Source of the DNA: Streptomyces ruber
Lineage (GTDB): Bacteria > Actinomycetota > Actinomycetes > Streptomycetales > Streptomycetaceae
DNA: 64,000 nt
Assembly (NCBI RefSeq): GCF_014648075.1
Contig: NZ_BMQK01000009.1
Location: 1-64,000, forward strand
Reading direction: 5' to 3'
A program made the position numbers and the translations under genes. This document shows positions 8,571 to 17,744 of the stretch, in pieces (positions within the stretch are counted from its first letter, which is position 1; every line of letters begins with the position of its first letter). Below the pieces are notes generated by a model, which had not been told where the DNA came from, made no database searches, and worked only from the letters and a program-made list of their open reading frames with translations.

Positions 8571-9209
8571 CTACGAAGGTTCGCTGCCCGTGCGCGGAGC
8601 GCAGCCCAGGACGTGGGCCTTCACCAGGTCCGCGATGCGCGGGTCGCGGCGGCGAAACGCGGCCACCAGTTCCTCGTGCTCCTCGGCGTACGACTGCTGG
8701 ACCGTGCCCAGCCAGCGGATGGACAGGGCCGTGAACACCTCGATGCCGAGGCCCTCCCAGGTGTGCAGCAGCACGGAGTTGCCGGCCGCCCGCACCAGCT
8801 CGCGGTGGAACGCCACCGTGTGCCGGACCTGTGCCGTGCCGTCCGCCAGGCGGTCCGCCTCGTACAGCGCGGCGACGTGCGGTTCCAGCGCCGCGCAGTC
8901 CTCGGCCAGCCGGCCCGCCGCGAGCTCCGCCGCGATGGCCTCCAGACCGGCCCGCACCGGGTACGACTCCTCCAGGTCCGCCGCGGTCAGGTTCCGCACC
9001 CGTACGCCCTTGTTGGGTGCCGACTCGATGAGCCGCAGCGATTCCAGCTCCCGCAGCGCCTCGCGCACGGGGGTCTGGCTGACCTCCAGCTCCGTCGCGA
9101 TCCGGCGCTCCACGATCCGCTCGCCCGGCTTCCAGCGCCCGCTGACGATCCCCTCCACGATGTGCTCGCGGATCTGTTCGCGCAGCGAGTGGATGACGGG
9201 CGCGGTCAT
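8571..9209 (-). CDS. GntR-family transcriptional regulator, FadR (FCD) subfamily
   Basis: The 212-residue protein has an N-terminal winged helix (about 6-70, including ELEVSQTPVREALRELE) followed by an all-helical FCD effector domain (about 77-205). Such regulators usually repress and are released by a carboxylic-acid metabolite. The ATG at 9209 has an AAGGAG site five bases upstream. Its place between aceE and the E2/E3 genes suggests, without proving, control of pyruvate dehydrogenase by pyruvate or a related acid, as with E. coli PdhR. A near-palindrome lies 45 bp upstream of its start. Confidence 0.92.
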   Translation of the reverse strand: MTAPVIHSLREQIREHIVEGIVSGRWKPGERIVERRIATELEVSQTPVREALRELESLRLIESAPNKGVRVRNLTAADLEESYPVRAGLEAIAAELAAGRLAEDCAALEPHVAALYEADRLADGTAQVRHTVAFHRELVRAAGNSVLLHTWEGLGIEVFTALSIRWLGTVQQSYAEEHEELVAAFRRRDPRIADLVKAHVLGCAPRTGSEPS

Positions 9210-9253
9210 GAGGGCTCCTTAGGCCTGGGGTAGGGGCTCACCGCCCCAGGGCG

Positions 9254-9268
9254 TTGACCTTTAGACAA
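9254..9268. promoter_or_regulatory. Candidate GntR autoregulatory site
   Basis: TTGACCTTTAGACAA has half-sites TTGAC and GACAA (reverse complement TTGTC) separated by five bases, 45 bp upstream of the GntR-family gene. It is A/T-rich compared with the surroundings and overlaps the likely promoter. FadR-subfamily operators often resemble TTGTnnnnnACAA. This is inference; no second copy was found in the aceE leader. Confidence 0.3.
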
Positions 9269-9351
9269 TACGGCCGCGCGACCGCGGGGGAGGGGCGCAC
9301 GGGAGCGTCTTGACACAGGTGAGACGAGCCGCACACGCCCCCGTCGATACG

Positions 9352-9389
9352 ACGGTGCCCCGCCCGGAGGGTTCCGGACGGGGCACCGT
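9352..9389 (-). terminator. Terminator after sucB
   Basis: A 17-bp stem (left arm from 9352, right arm to 9389, core GGTGCCCCGCCCGGA / TCCGGACGGGGCACC) has one mismatch and a GGGT tetraloop. It begins about 26 bases after the sucB stop codon on the minus strand. Confidence 0.85.
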
Positions 9390-9414
9390 ACGAACGGACG
9401 TACCTGGGTGGCTG

Positions 9415-11250
9415 TTACAGGCCGAGCTCGACCTCGAACTCGCCGGCCTCCAGGATCGCCTTGACGGCCGTCAGGTAGCGGGCCGCGTCGGCACCGTCCA
9501 CCAGGCGGTGGTCGTAGGAGAGCGTCAGGTAGGTCATGTCGCGGACGCCGATGACCGTGCCCTCCTCCGTCTCGATGACGGCCGGGCGCTTCACGGTGGC
9601 GCCGATGCCGAGGATCGCGACCTGGTTCGGCGGCACGATGATCGTGTCGAACAGCGCGCCGCGCGAGCCGGTGTTGCTGATGGTGAAGGTCGCGCCGGCC
9701 AGCTCGTCCGGGCTGATCCTGCTCGCGCGGACCTTGCCCGCCAGCTCCGCCGTGGCCTTGGCGATACCGGCGAGGTTGAGGTCGCCGGCGTTCTTGATGA
9801 CCGGGGTCATCAGGCCCTTCTCGGAGTCCACCGCGATACCGATGTTCTCGGTGTCGAAGTAGGTGATGGTGTTCTCTTCGACGTTGATCCGGGCGTTGAT
9901 GGCCGGGTGGGCCTTCAGCGCCTGGGCCGCGGCCTTCACGAAGAACGGCATCGGGGAGAGCTTGACGCCCTCACGGGCCGCGAACGCGTCCTTGGCCCGG
10001 GCGCGCAGCTTCATCAGCCGCGTGACGTCGACCTCGACGACCGAGGAGAGCTGGGCCTGCTCGGTCAGGGCCTTGACCATGTTGTCGCCGATGACCTTGC
10101 GGATGCGCGGCATCTTCACGGTCTGGCCGCGCAGCGGGGAGGCCTCCAGGACGGGGGCCTTCTTCGCTGCGGGGGCAGCGGCGGCGGGGGCGGCGGCCGG
10201 AGCCGGGGCGGCCTTGGCGGCCTCGGCGGCGGCGATCACGTCCTGCTTGCGGATACGGCCGCCGACGCCCGTGCCCTTGACGGTGGACAGGTCGACGCTG
10301 TTCTCGGCGGCGAGCTTGCGCACCAGCGGGGTCACGTACGCGCCGTCGTCGGCCGGCCGGCCGGCGGCCGGAGCGGCCGGGGCCTGGGCCGGAGCCGCCG
10401 GGGCGGGCGCCGGAGCCGGAGCGGCCGGAGCCGGCTCGGGAGCCGGGGTCTCCTGCTGCTGCGGGGCCGGGGTGGTGGGCGCCTGCGGAGCAGGGGCCTC
10501 CTGCGCCGGGGCGGGCGCCGGAGCCGCGGGAGCCTCCTGCGCCGGGGCCTGGGCGGGCTGCGCCGGGGCCTCGGGGGCGGCGGGAGCAGCGGCCGGAGCG
10601 GCGCCCGGCTGGCCGATGACGGCGAGCTTGGCGCCGACCTCGGCGGTCTCGTCCTCGCCGACCACGATCTCCAGGAGCACGCCGGAGGCGGGCGCCGGGA
10701 TCTCGGTGTCGACCTTGTCCGTGGAGACCTCGAGCAGCGGCTCGTCGGCCTCGACGGACTCGCCGACCTCCTTGAGCCAGCGGGTGACGGTGCCCTCGGT
10801 GACGGACTCGCCGAGCGCGGGCAGGACCACGTCCGTGCCCTCGGCGGAGCCGCCGCCGGAGGCGGCCTCGGCGGTCGGGGCCGGGGCGGGGGCCTCCTGC
10901 TGGGTGGAGGGCTGCGCGGCCGCGGTGGGCTCCGGGGCCGGCGGGGCGACCTGCTCCTCGGCCTGCGGGGCGGACTCGGCGGCGGGAGCGGGGGTCTCGG
11001 CCGGGGCACCCGTGCCGTCGTCGATGACGGCCAGCTCGGCGCCGACCTCGACGGTCTCGTCCTCGGCGACCTTGATGGAGGCCAGGACACCGGCGGCGGG
11101 CGAGGGGATCTCGGTGTCGACCTTGTCGGTCGACACCTCGAGCAGCGGCTCGTCGGCCTCGACGCGCTCACCCTCGGCCTTCAGCCAGCGGGTGACGGTG
11201 CCCTCGGTGACGCTCTCACCGAGCGCCGGAAGGGTTACGGAAACCGGCAT
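9415..11250 (-). CDS. sucB: 2-oxo acid dehydrogenase E2, dihydrolipoamide acyltransferase with two lipoyl domains
   Basis: This 611-residue E2 core protein accepts the acyl group on a lipoyl-lysine and transfers it to CoA. There are two lipoyl domains with modified lysines at about K43 and K179, each in the segment STDKVDTEIP. They are joined by long Ala/Pro-rich flexible linkers. A peripheral-subunit-binding domain follows at about 300-340 (TPLVRKLAAE, GVGGRIRKQDV). The catalytic core ends in SYDHRLVDGADAA, whose His is catalytic. In actinobacteria the E2 annotated as SucB/DlaT serves pyruvate dehydrogenase together with AceE and Lpd, so pyruvate is the likelier substrate than 2-oxoglutarate. 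It follows lpdA by 68 bp on the same strand. Confidence 0.95.
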   Translation of the reverse strand: MPVSVTLPALGESVTEGTVTRWLKAEGERVEADEPLLEVSTDKVDTEIPSPAAGVLASIKVAEDETVEVGAELAVIDDGTGAPAETPAPAAESAPQAEEQVAPPAPEPTAAAQPSTQQEAPAPAPTAEAASGGGSAEGTDVVLPALGESVTEGTVTRWLKEVGESVEADEPLLEVSTDKVDTEIPAPASGVLLEIVVGEDETAEVGAKLAVIGQPGAAPAAAPAAPEAPAQPAQAPAQEAPAAPAPAPAQEAPAPQAPTTPAPQQQETPAPEPAPAAPAPAPAPAAPAQAPAAPAAGRPADDGAYVTPLVRKLAAENSVDLSTVKGTGVGGRIRKQDVIAAAEAAKAAPAPAAAPAAAAPAAKKAPVLEASPLRGQTVKMPRIRKVIGDNMVKALTEQAQLSSVVEVDVTRLMKLRARAKDAFAAREGVKLSPMPFFVKAAAQALKAHPAINARINVEENTITYFDTENIGIAVDSEKGLMTPVIKNAGDLNLAGIAKATAELAGKVRASRISPDELAGATFTISNTGSRGALFDTIIVPPNQVAILGIGATVKRPAVIETEEGTVIGVRDMTYLTLSYDHRLVDGADAARYLTAVKAILEAGEFEVELGL

Positions 11251-11318
11251 GGTTTCGTGTGCTCCTTACGAATTGCTCTGAAGTCTGTGTGTGGTCGTCG
11301 GCATACGTCGACCGAGGG

Positions 11319-12707
11319 TCAGTCGTGCGAGTGCAGCGGCTTGCCCGCCAGCGCCAGGTGGGCCTCGCCGAGCGCCTCGTTCTGCGTCGGGTGGGCGTGG
11401 ATGAGCTGGGCGACCTCGGCGGGCAGCGCCTCCCAGTTGTAGATCAGCTGGGCCTCGCCGACCTGCTCGCCCATGCGGTCGCCGACCATGTGGACGCCGA
11501 CCACGGCACCGTCCTTGACCTGGACGAGCTTGATCTCGCCCGCGGTCTTCAGGATCTTGCTGCGGCCGTTGCCCGCCAGGTTGTACTTCAGCGCGACGAC
11601 CTTGTCCGCACCGTAGATCTCCTTGGCCTTGGCCTCGGTGATGCCGACGGAGGCGACCTCGGGGTGGCAGTAGGTCACGCGCGGCACACCGTCGTAGTCG
11701 ATCGGCACGGTGTTCAGGCCGGCCAGCCGCTCCGCGACGAGGATGCCCTCGGCGAAGCCGACGTGCGCGAGCTGCAGCGTGGGCACCAGGTCGCCGACGG
11801 CGGAGATCGTCGGGACGTTGGTGCGCATGTACTCGTCGACGAGGACGTAGCCGCGGTCCATGGCGACGCCGGCCTCCTCGTACCCGAGGCCCTGGGAGAC
11901 CGGGCCGCGGCCGATGGCGACCAGGAGGACCTCGGCCTCGAAGGTCTTGCCGTCGGCGAGGGTCACGCGGACGCCGTCCTGCGTGTACTCGGCCTTCTCG
12001 AAGAAGGTGCCGAGGTTGAACTTGATCCCGCGCTTGCGGAAGGCGCGCTCCAGGAGCTTCGAGGAGTTCTCGTCCTCGACCGGGACGAGGTGCTTCAGGC
12101 CCTCGATGATCGTGACGTCGGTGCCGAAGGACTTCCACGCCGAGGCGAACTCGACGCCGATGACGCCGCCGCCCAGGATGATCGCGGACTGCGGGACGCG
12201 GTTCAGCTTCAGCGCGTGGTCCGAGGAGATGATCCGGTCGCCGTCGATGTCGAGGCCCGGCAGGGACTTCGGCACGGAGCCGGTCGCCAGCAGGACGTGG
12301 CGGCCCTGGACACGCTGGCCGTTCACGTCGACGGAGGTGGGGGAGGAGAGGCGGCCCTCACCCTCGATGTAGGTCACCTTGCGGGAGGCGATCAGCCCCT
12401 GCAGGCCCTTGTACAGGCCGGAGATGACGTCGTCCTTGTACTTGTGGACGGCCTCGATGTCGATGCCCTCGAAGGTGGCCTTCACACCGAACTGCGCGCT
12501 CTCGCGGGCCTGGTCGGCGATCTCGCCGGCGTGCAGCAGGGCCTTGGTCGGAATGCAGCCGTTGTGCAGGCAGGTACCGCCGACCTTGCCCTTCTCGATC
12601 AGGGCGACGTCCAGGCCCAGCTGCGCCCCGCGCAGGGCCGCGGCGTAACCGCCGCTACCGCCGCCGAGGATCACTAGGTCGAAAACGGTGCTGGCGTCGT
12701 TCGCCAC
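11319..12707 (-). CDS. lpdA: Dihydrolipoyl dehydrogenase (E3)
   Basis: The 462-residue FAD enzyme reoxidises dihydrolipoamide and reduces NAD. The FAD motif GGGSGGYAAA is at about 15-24. The redox disulfide is Cys46/Cys51 in GGTCLHNGCIPTK, and the C-terminal His-Glu pair is in HAHPTQNEA. The GTG at 12707 is chosen because TGGAGG lies seven bases upstream and it gives the standard N-terminus ANDASTVFDLVILGGG; the frame stays open further upstream without coding character. It is followed by sucB, probably in one transcript, and serves the AceE/E2 complex. Confidence 0.96.
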   Translation of the reverse strand: MANDASTVFDLVILGGGSGGYAAALRGAQLGLDVALIEKGKVGGTCLHNGCIPTKALLHAGEIADQARESAQFGVKATFEGIDIEAVHKYKDDVISGLYKGLQGLIASRKVTYIEGEGRLSSPTSVDVNGQRVQGRHVLLATGSVPKSLPGLDIDGDRIISSDHALKLNRVPQSAIILGGGVIGVEFASAWKSFGTDVTIIEGLKHLVPVEDENSSKLLERAFRKRGIKFNLGTFFEKAEYTQDGVRVTLADGKTFEAEVLLVAIGRGPVSQGLGYEEAGVAMDRGYVLVDEYMRTNVPTISAVGDLVPTLQLAHVGFAEGILVAERLAGLNTVPIDYDGVPRVTYCHPEVASVGITEAKAKEIYGADKVVALKYNLAGNGRSKILKTAGEIKLVQVKDGAVVGVHMVGDRMGEQVGEAQLIYNWEALPAEVAQLIHAHPTQNEALGEAHLALAGKPLHSHD

Positions 12708-12908
12708 GTCACGTCCTCCATGCATTGCGCCGTGCGCCGGTCTCCACTGACCGGTCGGCGGCTGGTGTCCGGCCGCTCTTTGCTTCGGCCCTGTGGTGGG
12801 GGCCCTGTCCTGCCGAGCCCCATCTTCGCACTTGTCGGCGCCAATCGAGACGCGGGGCCCGAGTGTGAGACGTTCCACTCGCGTCCCGCCCGCCGGCCGC
12901 GGGGACGG

Positions 12909-12941
12909 AACGGCCCCGGAGCGGTGGGCGCCGGGGCCGTT
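12909..12941 (-). terminator. Terminator after pepA
   Basis: Arms AACGGCCCCGG (12909-12919) and CCGGGGCCGTT (12931-12941) form a perfect 11-bp stem with an 11-base loop, about 20 bases past the pepA stop codon. Confidence 0.8.
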
Positions 12942-12962
12942 GCCGGTGTGACAAGTGATCCG

Positions 12963-14519
12963 CTAGCCCAGGTCGCCCGCCGCCGTGAGCTCCGCCAGCC
13001 GCACCAGGGTGCGCACCGCCGAGCCCGTGCCGCCCTTCGGGGTGTAGCCGAACGGGGCGGACTCGTTGAAGGCCGGGCCCGCGATGTCGAGGTGTGCCCA
13101 GGTGATGCCCTCGCCCACGAACTCGCGCAGGAACAGGCCGGCCACCAGGCCGCCGCCCATCCGCTCGCCCATGTTCGCGATGTCGGCGGTGGCGGAGTCC
13201 ATGCCCTTGCGCAGGTGCTCCGGCAGCGGCATCGGCCAGGCGGCCTCGCCGACCTCCTCGGCGGCCTCGTGCACGGCGGTGCGGAACGCGTCGTCGTTCG
13301 CCATGACGCCGAACGTGCGGCTGCCGAGCGCCAGCATCATCGCACCGGTCAGCGTGGCCACGTCCACGATCGCGTCCGGCTTCTCCTCGGAGGCCTTGGC
13401 GATCGCGTCGGCCAGCACCAGCCGGCCCTCGGCGTCGGTGTTGAGGACCTCGACGGTCTTGCCGCTGTACATGCGCAGCACGTCGCCGGGGCGGGTGGCC
13501 GAGCCGGACGGCATGTTCTCCGCCAGCGCCAGGTACCCGGTGACGTTCACCTCCAGGCCGAGACGCGCGGCGGCCACGACCGCGGCGAACACGGCGGCGG
13601 CACCGCTCATGTCGCACTTCATCGTCTCGTTGTGCCCGGCGGGCTTGAGCGAGATGCCGCCCGAGTCGTACGTGATGCCCTTGCCGACGAAGGCCAGGTG
13701 CTTCTTCGCCTTGGAGGACGTGTACGACACCTTGACCAGGCGGGGCGGGGACGCGGAGCCGGCGCCGACCCCGAGGATGCCCCCGTAGCCGCCCTTGAGC
13801 AGGGCCTTCTCGTCGAGCACCTGCACCTTGAGGCCGTGCTCCTTGCCGGCGGCCTGCGCGATCGCGGCGAACGCCTCCGGGTTCAGGTCGTTCGGCGGGG
13901 TGTTGATCAGGTCGCGGGCCCGGTTCAGCTCCTCCGTCACGGCGACGGCGCGCTCGACGGCGGCCTTGTGGGCGCGGTCGCGCGGCTTGGCGCCGAGCAG
14001 CGTCACCTCGCCGAGCGGCGCCTTGCCGTTCGCCTTGCCGTTCGCCTTGCCGTTCTTGGCCTTGGGCTCGCCGCTCTCCTTGTACGCGTCGAAGACGTAC
14101 GAGCCGAGCAGTGCGCCCTCGCCGATCGCGGCGACGTCCCCGGCGCCGTCGACGGGCAGCGCGAACCCGGCCTTCTTCGCACCGGCCAGCGCGCGGGCCG
14201 CGGCACCGGCCGCCCGGCGCAGCGTCTCGGGCTCGTACGCGGCGTCCTTCTCGGGCGCGGCACCGAGGCCCACCGCCACCACGAGCGGCGCCTTGAAGCC
14301 GGACGGCGCGGGCAGCTTCGTCACCTCGCCCTCGGCGCCCGAGGCACCGAGCGTCTCCAGGAGACCGGCCAGCTTGCCGTCGTACGCCTTGTCCACGGCC
14401 TCGGCGCCCGGTGCGACGACCGGGCCCGAATCAGACGCAGAGCCCTTCGCGACACCGACCACGATCGCGTCGGCCTTGAGGCCGGACGCGGCGGCGGTGC
14501 TGAGAGTGAGAGCAGTCAC
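12963..14519 (-). CDS. pepA: Leucyl aminopeptidase, M17 family
   Basis: The 518-residue cytosolic aminopeptidase removes N-terminal residues from peptides using two metal ions. The C-terminal catalytic half shows GKGITYDSGGISLKP (metal-binding Lys and Asp) and the M17 signature NTDAEGRL. The N-terminal macro-like domain is separated by a low-complexity insert with three NGKA repeats (about residues 155-170), encoded by a short tandem DNA repeat near 14025-14055. The start is GTG at 14519. A TAGGGT -10-like hexamer on the minus strand at 14596-14591 may be part of its promoter. It is transcribed alone between cobS and lpdA. Confidence 0.95.
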   Translation of the reverse strand: MTALTLSTAAASGLKADAIVVGVAKGSASDSGPVVAPGAEAVDKAYDGKLAGLLETLGASGAEGEVTKLPAPSGFKAPLVVAVGLGAAPEKDAAYEPETLRRAAGAAARALAGAKKAGFALPVDGAGDVAAIGEGALLGSYVFDAYKESGEPKAKNGKANGKANGKAPLGEVTLLGAKPRDRAHKAAVERAVAVTEELNRARDLINTPPNDLNPEAFAAIAQAAGKEHGLKVQVLDEKALLKGGYGGILGVGAGSASPPRLVKVSYTSSKAKKHLAFVGKGITYDSGGISLKPAGHNETMKCDMSGAAAVFAAVVAAARLGLEVNVTGYLALAENMPSGSATRPGDVLRMYSGKTVEVLNTDAEGRLVLADAIAKASEEKPDAIVDVATLTGAMMLALGSRTFGVMANDDAFRTAVHEAAEEVGEAAWPMPLPEHLRKGMDSATADIANMGERMGGGLVAGLFLREFVGEGITWAHLDIAGPAFNESAPFGYTPKGGTGSAVRTLVRLAELTAAGDLG

Positions 14520-14750
14520 GGTGGTGAATTCTCGCTTCCGATTGAGTTTTCGGTGGCCGAACGGATGGGGTCGACCGGCCCTGGAGGAAGACCCTAGATC
14601 CGTCGTACGCGGCAGTCCCGGCCGGGCCGGGCGGAACCGTGCGGAGCAGGCGGTTACCGCCGGAACCGGAGGCTGCCAAGGACGAGCCTAGGCCCTGCGC
14701 GCCGGAACGGGTCCGCGCGCCCGCGCCTTCCCACCAGGGAGAGTGCCCCG

Positions 14751-15554
14751 TCAGCCCGCCGACAGCACGACGAGCGCAGCCGTCGCGGCGGTCTCCGCCA
14801 GCGCGCCGAACACGTCGCCCGTCACCCCGCCGAAGCGGCGCCGGCAGTGCCGCAGCGCCAACTCGGCGCAGCCGCAGGCGAGTACGACCGCGAAGGCCGC
14901 CCGCACCGCGTCGTAGGGGACGGCGTACGGTCCGCAGAGGGCGCCCGCGACCGCCGCCGCCACGGTCACCGCGCAGCCGACGAGCAGCGCCTCCCGCGCG
15001 GGGACCGTCCCCGCGACCGCCGCCCCCAGCCCTTCGGGCCGCGCCGCGGGCACCCCGGCGCGCGCGGCCAGGGTGAGCGCGAGCCGGGCCGCGGACGCGG
15101 AGACCACGGCCGCGAGCGCGCCGTGGGCCCACGACGTGCCGTACGCCTGCGCGAGGGCGGCGACCTGGGCGAGCAGCACCAGGACGAGGGTGATCACGCC
15201 GAAGGGGCCGATGTCGGAGCGCTTCATGATGCGCAGCGCCTCGTCGGCGGGCCTGCCGCTGCCCAGCCCGTCGGCGGTGTCGGCGAGTCCGTCGAGGTGC
15301 AGGCCGCGGGTGAGCACGGCGGGCACGGCGACGCTCGCCACGGCCGCGAGCAGGGGAGAGACCCCGATCAGGAGGAGCAGCAGCCCGAGCGCGGCGGCCC
15401 CGAGCCCGACGACCAGCCCGGCGACGGGCGCGCACAGCATCCCGGCGCGTGCCGCCCCGCGGTCCCAGCGGGTCAGCGGGACGGGCAGCACGGTGAGGGT
15501 GCCGAAGGCGAAACGGAGCCCGTCGGCGAGGGGGGAGAGCGGGGTGGTGCGCAT
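14751..15554 (-). CDS. cobS: Adenosylcobinamide-GDP ribazoletransferase (cobalamin synthase)
   Basis: The 267-residue integral membrane enzyme joins adenosylcobinamide-GDP and alpha-ribazole to form adenosylcobalamin. The family signature HLDGLADTADGLGSG is near residues 82-96, and about six hydrophobic segments run through the rest. ATG 15554 is the first start and gives the normal length. It lies 18 bp downstream of cobT, so cobT-cobS are almost certainly co-transcribed. No cobalamin riboswitch is visible upstream of the pair. Confidence 0.95.
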   Translation of the reverse strand: MRTTPLSPLADGLRFAFGTLTVLPVPLTRWDRGAARAGMLCAPVAGLVVGLGAAALGLLLLLIGVSPLLAAVASVAVPAVLTRGLHLDGLADTADGLGSGRPADEALRIMKRSDIGPFGVITLVLVLLAQVAALAQAYGTSWAHGALAAVVSASAARLALTLAARAGVPAARPEGLGAAVAGTVPAREALLVGCAVTVAAAVAGALCGPYAVPYDAVRAAFAVVLACGCAELALRHCRRRFGGVTGDVFGALAETAATAALVVLSAG

Positions 15555-15571
15555 CGGCGCAGGTTACCGGC

Positions 15572-16717
15572 CTAGCTCGGGGTGCCCGAGGGCGCGTCCT
15601 GTGCCGTACCCGCGTCGTCCCCGCCGTTCTTGGTCGCGGGGGTCTCGGGGGCCTCGGGGGCCTCTGAGACCTCGGGAACCTCGGGGAGCTCCGCCGCCAG
15701 GGCGGCCGCCGCCTGGACGAGGGGCAGGGCGAGCAGCGCGCCGGTGCCCTCGCCGACGCTCACGCCGTGGTCGAGGAGCGGCTCGATCGCCAGCCGGTCC
15801 AGCGCCTTGGTCTGGGCCGGCTCACCGCTGCGCTGACCGGCCAGCCACCAGTCCGGGGCCCGGAAGGCGACCCGCTGGGCGACGAGCGCGCAGGCGGCCG
15901 ACACCACGCCGTCGAGGATCACCGGGGTCTTGCGCACCGCGCACTGCAGCAGGAAGCCCGTCGTCGCGGCGAGATCGGCCCCGCCGACCGTCGCCAGCAG
16001 CCGGAGCTGGTCGCCGAGGACCGGGCGGGCCCGCCGCAGCGCGTCCCGCACGGCCGCGCACTTGCGCATCCAGGCCAGGTCGTCGATGGGCCGCCCGCCC
16101 CGCCCGGTCACCACCGAGGCGTCGGTCCCGCACAGCGCGGCGACGAGCACGGCCGCCGCCGTGGTGCCGCCGACGCTCACGTCGCCGAGCACCACCAGGT
16201 CCGTCCCCGAGTCCGCCTCCTCGTCGGCGACCGCGACGCCCGCCAGGAACGCCGCCTCCGCCTCCTCGGGGGTCAGCGCGTCCTCGACGTCGATGCGCCC
16301 GGAACCGCGCCGCACCCGGTGCCGTACGACCTCGGCCGGCAGCTCCTCGGGCGGGCAGTCCAGCGCCATGTCGACCACGCGCACCGGCACGTCCAGGCGC
16401 CGCGCCAGCACCGCCACCGGGCTCTCCCCGTCCAGCACCGCCCGCACCAGCCGCGCCGCCGTGCCCGCGGGCCGCGCGGACACGTCCTGCGCGGCGATGC
16501 CGTGGTCGCCCGCGAACAGCACCACCCGGGGGCGGGTGACCGGACGCACCGGCACGGCGGACTGCGCCGCCGCCAGCCACTCGCCCAGGTCGTCCAGGCG
16601 CCCCAGCGCTCCCGGCGGCACGGTCAGCCTCTCCCGCCGCGCCTCGGCGTCGCGGCGCACACCGCCGTCGGGGCGCTCGATCAGATCGGTGAAGTCGTCG
16701 AGATTCAGCGAGCTCAT
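15572..16717 (-). CDS. cobT: Nicotinate-nucleotide--dimethylbenzimidazole phosphoribosyltransferase
   Basis: The 381-residue enzyme makes alpha-ribazole phosphate, the lower-ligand precursor used by CobS. The N-terminal half has PPGALGRLDDLGEWLA and VVLFAGDHGIAAQDVS, and a later segment reads GDVSVGGTTAAAVLVAALCG, all family-typical. The C-terminus carries an extra Glu/Pro/Ala-rich tail (about the last 45 residues, with VPEVSEAPEAPETP) that is unlikely to be catalytic. ATG 16717 gives MSSLNLDDFTDLIERPDG, the usual N-terminus; upstream in-frame sequence is antisense to the methyltransferase. It diverges from that methyltransferase gene and is followed by cobS. Confidence 0.94.
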   Translation of the reverse strand: MSSLNLDDFTDLIERPDGGVRRDAEARRERLTVPPGALGRLDDLGEWLAAAQSAVPVRPVTRPRVVLFAGDHGIAAQDVSARPAGTAARLVRAVLDGESPVAVLARRLDVPVRVVDMALDCPPEELPAEVVRHRVRRGSGRIDVEDALTPEEAEAAFLAGVAVADEEADSGTDLVVLGDVSVGGTTAAAVLVAALCGTDASVVTGRGGRPIDDLAWMRKCAAVRDALRRARPVLGDQLRLLATVGGADLAATTGFLLQCAVRKTPVILDGVVSAACALVAQRVAFRAPDWWLAGQRSGEPAQTKALDRLAIEPLLDHGVSVGEGTGALLALPLVQAAAALAAELPEVPEVSEAPEAPETPATKNGGDDAGTAQDAPSGTPS

Positions 16718-16859
16718 TCGCCGAACAGTACCGGCCGCGATCGAACGGAGAGGCGTCACATCGGCGGCGCGTGGGACGGCGCGGCACATGTGTGTCGTTG
16801 CGCCCGCGATGGCCATCCCATACGTTCCGGTTTCAGCCGGAATGCCTCGGGAGCCGCCC

Positions 16860-17744
16860 ATGCCCACCGCCGAACCGTCCCACGAGCCGCGCCGCGGCGG
16901 CTGTCCCTGGTGCGGCTCGTCCCGCCTGCGCACCCGGGTCCGTGCGTCCTTCGTGGTGGACGAGTGCCGGGAGTGCGCCCACACCCTCCTCGCCCCCCGG
17001 CCCGCCGCCCCGGCCTCCCGGCCCCGTCCCCCGCACGGCGGCCACGACGCCCCCGCCCGGCGCCACCGCGCCGCCGCCCGCACGGTGCCGCCCGCCGCCG
17101 AGCCCGAGAGCTGGCTCGACGTCGGCACCGGGGACGGCGCGTTCCCGGCGGCGGCCGGACAGGTGCACCCGTACACCTGCTTCGACGGGCTCGACCCGAG
17201 CCCGCGCGTCGCCCGGGCCCGCGCGGCCGGGCGGGTGGAGGAGGCGCACCAGGGCACCCTGGCCGATCCGGAGATCGTCGCGCGGCTGCGCGGCCGCTAC
17301 GACGTGGTCAGCATGGTGCACCACCTCGAACACACCTCCGACCCGCGCGCGGAGCTCCGCGCCGCGCCCGCCCTGCTGCGCCCCGGCGGCCACCTCCTGG
17401 TCGAACTCTGGGACCCGGGCCGCTCGTTCGGCGCGCCGCTCGGCCGCCGTCGGGCGGGCGGCGGCGGGCTGCACCTGCTGCCGCTGCGCAACGTGCTGGC
17501 CGAACTGGAGGCCGCCGGCTGCGCGGTCGTCGCCACGGACCGCCGCGGCCCGCACGTCCCGTACGACCTCACCGGCGCCCTCCGGCTGGCCCTCGCCCAC
17601 GGGCGGCCCGTCCCGCCCCGGGCCTGTGCCCCGCTGCTGCTCTCCGCCGCGGCCCTCGACCACGGGCTCGCCCCGCTGCTGCGCCGTACCCGCTTCTCCA
17701 ACGCGTACCGCGTGCTCGCCCGCCGGACCGCGTCAGCCCCGTAG
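16860..17744 (+). CDS. Zinc-ribbon class I SAM-dependent methyltransferase
   Basis: The 294-residue protein starts with a four-cysteine zinc ribbon (Cys15, Cys18, Cys36, Cys39; CPWCGSS and CRECAHT). A Methyltransf_23-type domain follows, with the SAM motif WLDVGTGDG at about 81-89 and a post-motif acidic DGLDPS. HHLEHTSDP near 145 corresponds to the family's conserved acceptor region. ATG 16860 is preferred because GGGAG lies six bases upstream; ATG 16842 and 16809 are alternatives. Its last 12 bases overlap the convergent cobU gene. The substrate is unknown; proximity to cobalamin genes may be coincidental. Confidence 0.82.
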   Translation: MPTAEPSHEPRRGGCPWCGSSRLRTRVRASFVVDECRECAHTLLAPRPAAPASRPRPPHGGHDAPARRHRAAARTVPPAAEPESWLDVGTGDGAFPAAAGQVHPYTCFDGLDPSPRVARARAAGRVEEAHQGTLADPEIVARLRGRYDVVSMVHHLEHTSDPRAELRAAPALLRPGGHLLVELWDPGRSFGAPLGRRRAGGGGLHLLPLRNVLAELEAAGCAVVATDRRGPHVPYDLTGALRLALAHGRPVPPRACAPLLLSAAALDHGLAPLLRRTRFSNAYRVLARRTASAP